Under the pieces are notes generated by a model. The model saw only the letters and a program-made list of their open reading frames with translations, was not told where the DNA came from and made no database searches. Below, in pieces: positions 35,203-45,295 of a stretch of 64,000 nucleotides of DNA. The stretch is from the NCBI GenBank assembly GCA_012274445.1, contig JAAROD010000011.1:744001-808000 (forward strand), written 5' to 3'. The translations under genes and the position numbers were made by a program. This DNA comes from Sclerotiophoma versabilis. Taxonomy: Eukaryota > Ascomycota > Dothideomycetes > Pleosporales > Didymellaceae. How positions within the stretch are numbered: the stretch's first letter is position 1; each line of letters begins with the position of its first letter.

Positions 35203-36225
35203 AGCCAAAGGAGGGGGACATAGGCGCATGCGTTCTGGCAAATCTGGAACTATGTACTATATAGTGACATAGATGGCTGACTCGAGCGCGGCCAACATAA
35301 TGAGCATCATGACACAATGGTAGCCAATGATAATCCATGACCAATCAGAAAGCGCTTTACCAGGCGTCTGCGCTAAGGATAAGCGTCTCAATCCTGGTCC
35401 ACACGATTCTCACTCTTCCACACCCTCATCACCAAATGACAGGCGAGATTGTCACACTGCAGCTTTGACAGTTGCACGTGGAAAATGCTCTGCTAATGTA
35501 CCCTCGATCCCGGACTTTACCACTTCGAACCTCGCTTTCAAGCCAGCAGCTACACAACCTGCAAAAGACGCACTGATGCAGCACAGTTGCACCTATATAC
35601 ATATTTTGTGCTAATACCAAAGGAAGAAAAGCAGGCGCGACCGTGTTTGCAGGCGAAGTCCGGTGCATAAACCTTTGGAGCCTCATGAATCGCAACTTCG
35701 AATGCCACTTCCGCGGTTATAAACCATGTTGATCTGGTGACCATCAGCACCAACACGCCCACGAATCAGTTCGCCACGTTTTGTGCACCGTAAGAACGCA
35801 TCCAATCACCACAAGTAAACAGATATGAGCAAACAGGATTGTGATAGATCATTCAACATCACGCAGGTGCTATGGCTGAGGCTTTTGAGTTGACTGCCAG
35901 CTGCAGATGGCAGCTGGACAGAGGAAATGCTTAGGGGCACTGAACAGCCAGGTCACGATTGCATGATGGAGCAAGAGGAATATAAGAACACTGAAGCTTA
36001 CAGAGGCCAGTGGTTAGAATTGCTTATGTCTGTTCAGGCAAGGTAGGTACAATCACAGTGTAGTGGCAGCTTTCATCCAGATTGAGGAAGGAAGTCAACT
36101 GGACGTGAACAAACAGCATTTCCAGAACTTTAACTTCTTATCCAACAACACACGTTGTCTGCATTCACTATCTTCTACACCTCCATAACGTTATCACCTT
36201 ATTCCATCACTTGTATTATCTCATC
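35203..36225. other. Intergenic between Rpn6 and the Vps62-like gene
   Basis: About 1 kb with no coding content recognised. The last 250 bp, with AAC/CT-rich sequence and TATAAG near 35980, look like a promoter and 5' UTR. Confidence 0.45.
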
Positions 36226-37697
36226 ATGACCACCCAGGTGCATCCTGCGTACTCGCCGAGTAGCATCCCCAGATACGCTGAAGATCATGGTACGTGTGCA
36301 GCTTCGTAATTTTCTGGCATGATTAGAGCCTCTCTGGCCCTTGGCTTCATATCACCTGACATGTTACTCTCACTGACACTTGAGTGTAGCACCCATTTTT
36401 CGTCTCCATCCTGACGACCGATACCGCCCTACCCCGTTGACTGCATTTTTGAGCCACGTGCGACCGCAGCTCAACTTCAAAGACACTCAACCAACAACAG
36501 CTCTTCCGTCTCTGGCGGATCTAGATGAACTCAACACTCACAGCGGAAAGGGTGGAGAGGACATATACCTCACGAGCTACGACGACGTCACCAAGAACCC
36601 GAGATGGCTCGACGGCGTCACAAGGTTCGACAGTCTTGGTGGAACTGATTCTCAGCGAACTAGTGCCATTATCATCGTAGAGAAGGGGGAGGGTGTAGTC
36701 GACGTGTTCTATTTCGTGTTTTGGGCCTTCAACTACGGTGGCGTAGTGTTGAACAAGAACCTTGGTACGTGCCATACGTACTCTTGGGGCTTTGTATTCG
36801 TACACAATGAGCGTGCTGACAGATGCCAGGCAACCATGTCGGCGACTGGGAACACGTCATGATACGATTCAAAGGCGATAAGCCAAAGACGGTCTGGCTC
36901 TCTCAACACGGCAATGGCGAAGCGTACACCTTCAAAACGCTCGAGAAAGACGAGTCTGGCAAACGGGTACGTGATCCAGCAAAGACCAATACACGCAATA
37001 CTGACAGCCCCAGCCAATCCTATACGTCGCCAAAGGCTCCCACGCTATCTACGCCCGCACAGGCAATATCGACCACACCATCCCCAATTTCAACACTACC
37101 CTCCCCTTCCTGCTTGTCGACCAGTGCGAAGCCGGTCAGCGTTTCGACCCCGTCCTCTCATCATATATTTACGCATACACACCGGCTTCCACCAGCGTCA
37201 CGAGGCACAACTCAACAACCTCGGAGAGGCCAGAACCTACCTCCCAGCAATCCTCTCCCAAAGCAAGCCTCATTCCCGGAACCTTCAAGCCCATGAGCTC
37301 ATGGACGCCGCAGCCGGGCTGGCTGTATTTCAACGGCCACTGGGGTGATCAGGCATACGAGGCCGCCGACCCGCGACAGCAAAGTCTCCTCGGCTTCCAG
37401 AAATTCGTCGATGGACCGACGGGTCCGGCGTTCAAACAGTTGGTCAGGAAGAAGGTTTGGCCTGAGAACTCGCACGCGGCCGGGCAGATTGTCAGAACGA
37501 GTCTGGACGGCAGTACGAGACTAAAGGACCAGCTGAGGCGATGGGTAGGGAAGTGCTTCGGGGGAAAGAAAGCGATGAAGGTGAGGGGCAAGCCGGAGAG
37601 GGTATTTGTTGATGGGACGGCTGTGGGGAATAGGGCGGTGGGGAAGGATAAGGGGGTTTTGATTGATGAGAAGGCTGTCGATAAAGCGGAGGTATAG
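36226..37697 (+). CDS. Vps62/Tda6-like protein
   Basis: Vps62-family protein; yeast Vps62 was linked to vacuolar protein targeting, but the biochemical role is unknown. Four exons: 36226-36289, 36390-36764, 36830-36966 and 37014-37697. The introns are 100, 65 and 47 nt, all in phase. The product is 419 residues. Family landmarks: DGVTRFDSLGGTDS, FYFVFWAFNYGGVVLNKNLG, GNHVGDWEHVMIRF, VWLSQHGNGEAYTF, YVAKGSHAIYARTGNIDH and PGWLYFNGHWGDQAY. No hydrophobic signal peptide is apparent in the modelled N-terminus (MTTQVHPAYSP). The Lys/Val-rich C-terminal tail is specific to this copy. The last intron uses the second of two nearby AG acceptors because only it restores PILYVAKG in frame. Confidence 0.88.
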
Positions 37698-38256
37698 GGG
37701 AGGGGGCGTACTGTACTGGAGGGTAGAAAGGGATGTGGTGTTCTCACAGAGCTTCGTGCTGGTAGAAGACGTCCAGACTGAGACTGGATAGTGTGGATGG
37801 AATTCATGCTTTTATTTATTCATGCTTCCAGTCATTCATTCATTCACTTGCGTCTTTGTGTTGAGACCTCTATATAACCGATATCAAAGAGGCCGAAAGT
37901 TTCTTTCTCGGACTCTGTTTACTACAGCTATGCTATTTGTTCCCCTCACGGTATCTCTCTTTTTTTTTTTTTTTTCTTTTCTTTTTTGGTCAAAGCACGG
38001 CTCTGCCTACTATAATGCCGCCAAGTAGAAAGCAATGATTAGGGATTTATATACACTGTAGTATAAGAAGTGTATATTATAACATGTCTAGAATCCAAAT
38101 AAAACAACAAAAAACCAGTCCAGTCCTTCCTAAATCCTAGTTAACACTGTATATAAAACTCCTGATGAATGCCTTGTAGTTAGATTACTCGCTTCCTTTA
38201 AGAAAAAAAAAAAAAAAAAAAGGAAACCCCCCCCCCCCCCCCCCCCGAAAAAAAAC
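37698..38256. other. Convergent 3' intergenic region with long homopolymers
   Basis: Lies between the 3' ends of the Vps62-like gene and ATG7. AT-rich, with a T-rich tract near 37960-37990 and the A/C homopolymer block listed separately. No gene was recognised. Confidence 0.5.
38203..38255. repeat. Homopolymer block: A19, then C20, then A8
   Basis: Nineteen A (38203-38221), GGAAA, twenty C (38227-38246), a G and eight A, ending next to the ATG7 stop codon at 38257-38259. Run lengths of this size are error-prone in sequencing and assembly. Confidence 0.85.
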
Positions 38257-40550
38257 CTACAGCAGCTCACCCTCCTCATTCAATCCCCCTCCCTCGTCAC
38301 TATCCCACTCCAGATCATCCGCTGCCGCATCAGCACGTCTCTGCACCTCCTTCAACCCGCTCATTTCCTCGACCCACCCTTTCTCGTTCAGCGCCCGCTG
38401 CACAAACCCCCATGGATCGGACTCGTACGCGCTCAGCACCACGTCGCTGCAGGCTGAGCAGCTCGAGTAGGGTTGTCCGGTTACTTGGATGTTGTTAAAC
38501 GTGGACAGGTAGCCGCGGAGGGTGTGCGGGATTGTGCCGAGGGGGTGTACGAATGGGGCGGGGAGGGAGGGGTGGGATGGCGGTGGAGGAGTAGATGGAG
38601 GAGGCGCGCGTGAACGAGAAGGATGTTGCAGGATGGAGACTAGCAGTTCGACGAGTAGGGAGGAGGCGAGCGGGGCGATTCCAGGGCGGGTCACGGTACA
38701 TTGCTGGTCGAGGGTTGCGTTGCTTAGGGACTGTGGGTGTGTTAGCGAGTATTGGTTGTAAGAGGGGGAGACGTACGTCTGCGGGCGCTACTACGTCGTT
38801 GCAGAAGTAGCAGCCTAGTTCGACCTCGCCGTGTGCCTTGCCGTGTGCTTCGCTATCCGAAGTCGCCTTCTGCCCGTGGCGCATCACGACGAATGTGTCG
38901 AAGCCGAGCGCAGCGTTGAGCACGATCTTGCCCGCCGATTTGCCCATGACTGTTGGCAGCCATCTGCTCTCGCGCGTGTCCATGAGCAGGAAAATGGCGT
39001 CGTGCTCGTCAATGAGGGCCTGGAGTTTGTTGAAGTGCTCCTTCGTCTTCGCTGCGTCGGTGATGGGGTGGCCAAGCATGGGGACTTCCATCACATATCC
39101 CTTTGCGTCTACACCGGGGTAGATCTCCTCCAGCGCCTCGGCGGCTCGCTCTGCTTTCTTCGCGCCGCCTTGGAGGCAGTCTTTGAAGTTGAACAGCGGC
39201 TGCCGCACGGGGTTGGAGAAGCTGACGTTTGCATTGTCGATGAAGGTTATCTTCCGCACGCCCCAGCCCATCAGTGTCCGCGAGACGTAGGATCCTAGTG
39301 TCCCGGCGCCGAGGAGCAGACACTTGCAGTTCTTGATTACGTCCAGGTCGATGCTGGGTGCTATGCGCCATTTGATGAGCTTTAGGTTGAGGTCGACTGC
39401 CTGGTCTGCTAGCTTCCGTTCGTCCATGTACTCGGACAGATCAACGTTTCGGGAAGTCAGCTTGCCAGCTTCAGTGCGCTCCCAGCCTGTGACTTTGGGC
39501 AGCTTTGGCGGGTTTGGGCGCGCGCTTGGCCCTTCAGTGGCTGTTGATGATACCTCGGCGACGGGGTCTGATTGGATGTGCAGTATCAAGGAGTTGGGCT
39601 GATCCCTCCGTAGATGCGTGTCGCGATAACAAAGGATTTGGGCATCGTTCAACCGCCAACGGTGGCGGATGAGGATCAGCAGGTTCCTCAGCGGCCACCC
39701 TGGGTTGTCTTCGTATGTCGAGGGGTCTGAGAAGCAGATGAATCGGTCCTGGTTGTCCACATCGTCGAAGAAGCCCTTCTCATATGCTCCCAACTTCCCA
39801 ACAACCCACTTGTAACCGACTTCGTCTGCTGGGGTGACGGGCGTCTTCGGCGCATCGTCTACTTCACCGCCACCCCGAACACGCTTGGCGATGAAGAAGC
39901 CTCTTTGCCGCACATCGCTGCTGTACTTGAACGTCTGCACTGCGTCTACCAGATGGGTCGTCTCAGCTGTGCTCAGCCTGCTCGTCTCGCCGACCTGCTT
40001 CCACTGTGGATCGGACTGGATAGCGGGGAAGCCGAAGTGGTAGGTGAACTTGTACTTCTTGAGGTTCGCGAAGATGATGGCGGTGAAGGAGGCCAGCAGC
40101 GAAGGGCATTCAAATATCGAGCCGTCGTGGATGGCGTCCCATATCTGCAGGAGTCAGCAGTCGGCAGCTGGGGAGGAGTTGGTGGTATACTGTCTGGGCG
40201 CATCGGTCGAGTATGGCGGTGCGGTCGAGGTTCTTGTAGTCCTCGATGGTGTTGCAGTTCTTGATGATGCCCTCGGCGCGGCAGTAGTTGGGCGGGGTGC
40301 TACAGTTGCTGGATCAGCGGTGGCGCATTGGGCGGGAGAGTGGGACGCACTCGTCTGAGGTCAGCGCATTTGGGTGGATCTGTATGCGCATAGAGCGCGA
40401 CGAGTGCTCGCCGGGCCGCGTCTCGTACAGTCCGAGCACCTTGCGCGCCGAGTCGTCGAGCTTGTCATGGTTGATCTTGATGTGCGCAAGCGCTGCGTAG
40501 AATTGCACATCGACGTCGCTCTGCCAGGGCGCGAACTTGAGCGTCGCCAT
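38257..40550 (-). CDS. ATG7: Autophagy E1-like enzyme Atg7
   Basis: Activates Atg8 and Atg12 with ATP and hands them to Atg3 and Atg10; cytosolic, essential for autophagy. Exons: 40351-40550, 40191-40299, 38777-40144 and 38257-38730. Introns are 51, 46 and 46 nt, all in phase. The product is 716 residues. The start MATLKFAPWQSDVDVQFY is typical. The N-terminal domain includes KYKFTYHFGFPA. The adenylation domain has LLLGAGTLGSYVSRTLMGWG (near residue 384) and FIDNANVSFSNPVRQPLF, then the zinc-site GCYFCNDVVAPAD. The catalytic Cys is in LDQQCTVTRPG (about Cys570). The C-terminus has the second CSAC pair and the acidic DDLEWDSDEG tail that binds Atg8. Its long third exon alone shows about two thirds of the protein. 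Confidence 0.95.
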
Positions 40551-40954
40551 GGTGGCGGTGCGGGGGTGCTTGGGTACTGGGTGCTTGGGTACTGGGTGCT
40601 TGGGTACTGGGTGCTTGGGTACTGGGTGCTTGGGCGGGGTTCTTGGTGCTGCTGCAGTGTGTGAGTATAATGTGTGATGTCTGATAAGTGGTTCTGTATG
40701 TGCAACGCGGTTCAGACAGCAGACACAGGAGTCACAGGCGTCGATGCTGGTTACCAGGCAGTGCACGTGGGCGCTGTCAGGCACCGCTGGCCTGGCGGTG
40801 ACCTCGGAGTGTCTTAGAGCTGCGGCAGCTGAGCTACTGGCCGAGGTGGGGGCGGGGCAGCTCGACGCGTTCCTGCAGCCGCGACACGCTAGAGACACGC
40901 TCAATTCACTGTTTGTATATCGACATATCACACGCGTGCGTTGCTATTGTCACT
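40551..40954. promoter_or_regulatory. Divergent promoter ATG7 / DCD1
   Basis: 404 bp between start codons. The ATG7-proximal part is made of a 15-bp tandem repeat listed separately, so the ATG7 5' UTR or core promoter includes it. Confidence 0.5.
40566..40634. repeat. 15-bp tandem repeat, 4.6 copies
   Basis: Unit GTGCTTGGGTACTGG repeated without change at 40566, 40581, 40596 and 40611, followed by nine more matching bases. It begins 16 bp upstream of the ATG7 start codon. Identical copies imply recent expansion. Confidence 0.9.
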
Positions 40955-42177
40955 ATGCTGATTGGACTGTGTGGAGGCAGGCACCCTGTTGGACAGACCA
41001 GGCCGCGCTGACAGTACCCAGGAATCTGCGCGGGCAAGTCGTCGATAGCCTCGTACCTCATCGAGGAGCATGGCTTCACGCCTCTCCGTCTAGCCCGTAC
41101 CGCTGCCACGCCCGCCGTCGAGAAGTCGGCGTCAGACGCCCACGTACCGTCGCCGTCGGCCTCCCCTACCTATGCTGCATACACCTTCGCCGACATCGAT
41201 GCTTTGCTCGAGTTCGTCACCCTAAGATGGAGAGAACGATGGGTGACAACAGACATTTGGGACGACAAGGTGGTCGACGCACTCCTTCGTCGACCATTCT
41301 TCCTACTTATCAGCGTTGATGCGCCTGTCAGCGTGCGCTGGCAGCGCTTCAAGGACCGCTGTGCCTTCAACAACCTCACACCGCCCACCCTCGAAGATTT
41401 CGTTCTACGCAACGACACACATCTGTTCGCCCAACGCACTGGCCTCAGTGCTCTGTTCCAACGAGCACAGCTCAAGCTACTGAACTCGACCACATCCATC
41501 GCCTCACTACGCGATGCTGTTCGTTCACTGAACATCACCGACGAGGCACGGCTTCGACCCAGCTGGGATCAGTATTTCATGCAGCTCGCAGATCTTGCAG
41601 CACTGCGAAGCAACTGCATGAAGCGACGAGTGGGATGCGTCATCGTCAGGGAGAAGAGAGTCATCAGCACCGGGTACAACGGCACTCCAAGAGGAATGAC
41701 CAACTGTAACGAGGGTGGCTGTAAGCGTGAATAGTTCCACAGCTGCGCAACGTACTGATCTAAACAGGCCCACGGTGCAACAACGCTGCAAAAGGTGGCG
41801 TAGGCCTGTCAACATGCCTGTGCCTACACGCCGAGGAAAACGCTCTGCTCGAGGCTGGACGAGATCGCATCGGTGAGACGGCCATTCTGTACTGCAACAC
41901 CTGCCCATGCTTGACATGTAGCGTCAAGATTACCCAAGTCGGCATCAGCGAGGTTGTCTACAATCAAGGCTATCTCGTCGACGATCAGACAGCCCGCATC
42001 TTTGCCGAGAGTGGTGTGCGGCTTCGTCAGTTCTCTCCACCTGCGAACGGCCTTGTTGACCTTTCTCTTGACATCGCTCCTTCACAGCACCACAACGGTC
42101 AGCCTGGTCAATCCCCGGAGCAGAGCGAAGACATCCGCGAAGTTCTCGATAGTGAGTACTTCATAAGGCCTCTGTAA
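40955..42177 (+). CDS. DCD1: Deoxycytidylate (dCMP) deaminase
   Basis: Zinc enzyme that deaminates dCMP to dUMP, the precursor of dTMP. Exons: 40955-40976, 41022-41720 and 41768-42177. The product is 376 residues. The first intron (45 nt) appears to be GC-AG: exon 1 ends TGT GGA G and the intron begins GCAGGC and ends CCCAG. Joining restores MLIGLCGGICAGKSSIASYL, the P-loop-like N-terminus seen in fungal Dcd1 proteins. The deaminase domain follows, with SWDQYFMQLADLAALRSNC, the VISTGYNGTPRGMTNCNEGGC region and the zinc motifs LHAEENALLEAGR and CNTCPCLTC. The second intron is 47 nt and splits a Cys codon. The tail after residue 330 is variable, and a GTGAGT near 42150 leaves open another C-terminus. 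Confidence 0.9.
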
Positions 42178-42595
42178 TCGCTTAAAGGATGAAACAATCT
42201 AAAGAGCCCAAGAGGGCGTCAAGCTATTGACGAGACTAGTTGCAAGATATACACAAAATGTCCATCATGCTATAATACCTGGGTTAACATTTTGGCCCCA
42301 CGATCCCCTCCAATCTTGTGCTGCCTATTAACCTGTCATCCTGCACCTCTCTGTGCGATAGCCTTGGCAGTTGTACAGGGAAATTCAAGATCTCACACTT
42401 TATACAGCAATCCTCCAGAAACATCCATGCGTAAAGAAGACCGCGAACCTGGCCTTGTGTTATGAAGTTATCAGTTATGATTCAGATTACCTTTTTCCGC
42501 TGCTGTTATAGCTTGCTTGTCATTGTAGGGGCCAGAGCCTGCACTCTTGGCCTGCATCTGCGGCTTACTGCAGTGCAGGGAGCAGATAAGTATAG
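42178..42595. other. Intergenic, nothing recognised
   Basis: Presumed 3' UTR of DCD1 and start of the decayed accessory block. Short frames only. Confidence 0.4.
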
Positions 42596-43823
42596 GTGGA
42601 CATCGCGTTTCCGACACAAGAGGCTGAACGTCAACACTTCCTCCCTTTCATCGTGTCAGAGCAGCCTATAACCAGCCCACCCTCTGAGTCCGACAGAATG
42701 TTGAGTCCTTCGCCAGTACCTGCAAGTTCCGAGCGGACTCATATCTCATCTGACAGCTTCACGTATGAACGTGTATCAAGACCAGAGCAAGACGATGAAC
42801 ACACAGACACTGGCCGCAGACAGCTCGATACCTAGCACGTTGAAGCGCCACAGTGAGTTCATCCACTGAGAGCGGGATGTTGAGCCGGAGGCCAATTCAC
42901 TGGTGGTTTCTGCTATCTATGGACGTGATCCTGGCATTGACCCCGTTGTTACTCTTGAGTAAGACTCCGTCCCCGGTATTGAATTTCCGTACCAAAGTTA
43001 AACATACAAGTCATCGCAGGTCTCTGTCTCTCACTTGACAAACGAAAAACCTCAAAGTACGGAGAGAACACCAAAGCAATCCTCCTGTTATCACCAACAA
43101 TACATCCCATCGTATACTCAGCTATGCTAAGCAAGATGCTCCGACGTATTGCGTTGTTCAAGGCAGAGCGAAGTGCAACTGTTGGAGTTAGTTGCTGCTA
43201 TGTAGCAATTCTATACGAATGACTGACGCAAGACAGACGATGGAGCGCTTGGTGGGCTGCCAATCGCTCTTCTCCACTTTCGAACGCCAGTTTGCGTTTC
43301 GACGCGTGGATGTCCTTGGCTTGTCCCTCCTTGTGGCCTGACTGTTGTCTCCTCTGGGTGGTCGGTCCTCCTTACGGCTTCTGAAAGAAAAGCCACTACT
43401 TGTGCCAGTGAACGACACTCTCAATACTACCCAGTAGAGGGTTACGGCAAGCAAACTCATCTACTCAACATAGCCTATGCTAAGAGGGCATGTCCGCTAT
43501 TTGCTCCCTGGTACATAACCGCTTTGCTTACATCCCGACAACATCTCGACCTGCCAATGGATCAGTTTGGGAACATCAAAATACCAGATATCTTCCAGCT
43601 CCAGTCTTATTCATCCTCTTCGCCTACTGACACCTGGTTCAAATCCCGGGAAGGCTCGAAGACAGACTATGTCTCAGTCATTGGCATACCAACAGCCGGA
43701 CTGCCCGATGCTGGCAACACTTCCTCCTCTCTCGTTTATCCACCACTCAAGTCGAGTCTCATCTTGATGGTCTGGAGGCAGCTAGAGCATTGCAAAATGT
43801 ACACATCCGGATCGGGGAAGTGA
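42596..43823 (+). pseudogene. Fungal multi-pass plasma-membrane protein, pseudogene
   Basis: Remnant of a large fungal family of uncharacterised membrane proteins with a Trp-rich first helix. A hydrophilic N-terminal frame (42596-42835) is followed in another frame by SRRPIHWWFLLSMDVILALT. A good intron (42959-43019) leads to SPTIHPIVYSAMLSKMLRRI and FKAERSATVG. A second intron (43187-43236, GTTAGT..GACAG) leads to ERLVGCQSLFSTFERQFAFR. A TGA at 43339-43341 stands where the family has Trp, just before LLSPLGGRSSLRLL. Near 43420 a one-base shift is needed to continue into MDQFGNIKIPDIF and VIGIPTAGLP, after which the frame ends early. Correct introns with a nonsense codon, a frameshift and a lost C-terminus indicate a recently dead gene. 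Confidence 0.7.
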
Positions 43824-44151
43824 ACAGTTCTGACAATGTTGGCCATTTGGCTTTTGCATCCATGGAGGCGGAATCGAAAAGGGTTTCGAGGAAGAGGCTT
43901 TACGATTGATGGATCGGGCTTCTTGGTTCCGTTGCTCTCTGAATCTGAGCTGGCCGGCTTTTTGAGAACCGGGCTCTCGTGGTCGGCTTCTTCGGATCGG
44001 CTTCTTAGTTTAACCTCAAAACATCCATCCTGCCCTCTACTTTCCACCCCCTATCATAACGCGTCTTTGAGACCTCCCTGATTTTGCTAGAGAAAAGGCA
44101 GCGGCACAGGCTACAACTGATTTTGACGCATCTTCAAAGCTCATTGAAACC
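43824..44151. other. Intergenic upstream of the TIM-barrel gene
   Basis: 328 bp. The 5' part may contain remains of the membrane-protein pseudogene; the 3' part is the promoter of the next gene. Nothing specific seen. Confidence 0.4.
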
Positions 44152-45153
44152 ATGGTTTTCAACAACAAGCGCGCCATCAGCACCTCATCGCTGGGCCTCC
44201 ATCCTTCGCACTCGCTAGACAGTAAGATCCGTGCAGCCGCCCACCGAAACTTTACTGGGATCGAAATCGTATATGCAGACCTAGAGGCCTTCAGTGCGAC
44301 TCAAGGTCTTGACTTAGCCGCGGCAGCGCGCCAAATCCGCCAACTATGCTCAGCACTCCAGGTTCAAATCCTCTCGCTATGTCCATTCGAGAACTTCGAA
44401 GGCCACAGAACGCCTCTCCAAGACCGCCTCCGAAAAGCGGGCCATTGGATTACCATCGCGCGCATCCTGGGCGCCCCGTACCTCCAAGTCCCTGCTCAAT
44501 TCGGCACAGGCGCCACAGGCGACGAAGCCATCGTTGTCTCCGAACTGCAGCAACTCACAGACCTTTGTAGTGCCGCTAGACCCGTCATATCCATAGCGTA
44601 CGAACCCATGTCGTGGTCGACATTCTACCCGACCTGGCAAGACGCCGTCCATCTCACCCGGCTGGTCGACCGTGAGAACTTCAAGATCTGCCTTGATACG
44701 TTCCACATCGCAACCAAGCTCTGGGCCTCGCCGTACGAGCTCAGCGGCAAGTACGCAAGTGCAGACCAGCGCCTCACCGAAGATCTGCGCGTTTTCATGA
44801 AAGAGTTCCCACTGGAGAAACTAGCCTACATTCAGTTGTCCGATGCCGAGCGTTTCGATCCACCGTTCTCGACATCCCATCCCTGGTATACGGAGAGTGA
44901 GGCTGCGGAGTTCACGTGGTCTAAATATGCGAGACCGTTTCCGCTGGAGACCGAGTACGGAGGGTACCTGCCTCTTGTTCGGATGTTGAGGGCTTGGGTG
45001 GTTGAAAAGGGGTTTGATGGGTGGGTGTCTATGGAGACGTTCGATCGGAGGACGAGGAATGAGGGGGTCACAGTTGAGGAGTGTGCACAGAGGGCGGAGA
45101 GGTCGTGGGTAGGGTTGCGACGAGCACTGAGCGAGACGAGGAGTCATCTATAG
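44152..45153 (+). CDS. Xylose-isomerase-like TIM-barrel protein (3-dehydroshikimate dehydratase-like)
   Basis: Sugar phosphate isomerase/epimerase superfamily. Intronless, 333 residues, start ATG 44152 (MVFNNKRAISTSSLGLHPSH). Barrel landmarks: NFTGIEIVYADLEAFS (strand 2), VQILSLCPFENFEG, GAPYLQVPAQFG, ISIAYEPMSWSTFYPTW with a metal-ligand Glu, FKICLDTFHIATKLW with Asp-x-x-His ligands, and YIQLSDAERFDPPF. The final strand has GWVSMETFDR with another ligand Glu. This ligand set is that of QuiC/QutC-like dehydroshikimate dehydratases and related epimerases, so quinate/aromatic catabolism is possible, but substrate identity is not proven. It is the only intact gene in a block of pseudogenes and no quinate-cluster partner is nearby. 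Confidence 0.85.
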   Translation: MVFNNKRAISTSSLGLHPSHSLDSKIRAAAHRNFTGIEIVYADLEAFSATQGLDLAAAARQIRQLCSALQVQILSLCPFENFEGHRTPLQDRLRKAGHWITIARILGAPYLQVPAQFGTGATGDEAIVVSELQQLTDLCSAARPVISIAYEPMSWSTFYPTWQDAVHLTRLVDRENFKICLDTFHIATKLWASPYELSGKYASADQRLTEDLRVFMKEFPLEKLAYIQLSDAERFDPPFSTSHPWYTESEAAEFTWSKYARPFPLETEYGGYLPLVRMLRAWVVEKGFDGWVSMETFDRRTRNEGVTVEECAQRAERSWVGLRRALSETRSHL

Positions 45154-45295
45154 CTGACATCGCGGCTTCAGCGTGTTGAGAGTAAGATCATGGATTACAA
45201 TTTAAGGGCGGGTACACTGGAGCGTTTTAATACGTTCAACTAGCTATAGATGCCGCCTTGTTGTATGCTGCGCTACTCAAGATCGAACATCAACT

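Noticed and set aside
41022..41720. P-loop-like GGICAGKSS suggesting a separate nucleoside kinase fused to the deaminase
   Set aside because: Fungal Dcd1 proteins normally carry such an N-terminal segment, so this is the usual architecture and not a novel fusion.
43641..43652. GGTTCAAATCCC looks like a tRNA B box
   Set aside because: No A box or acceptor stem can be found upstream, and the sequence is coding remains of the membrane-protein pseudogene.
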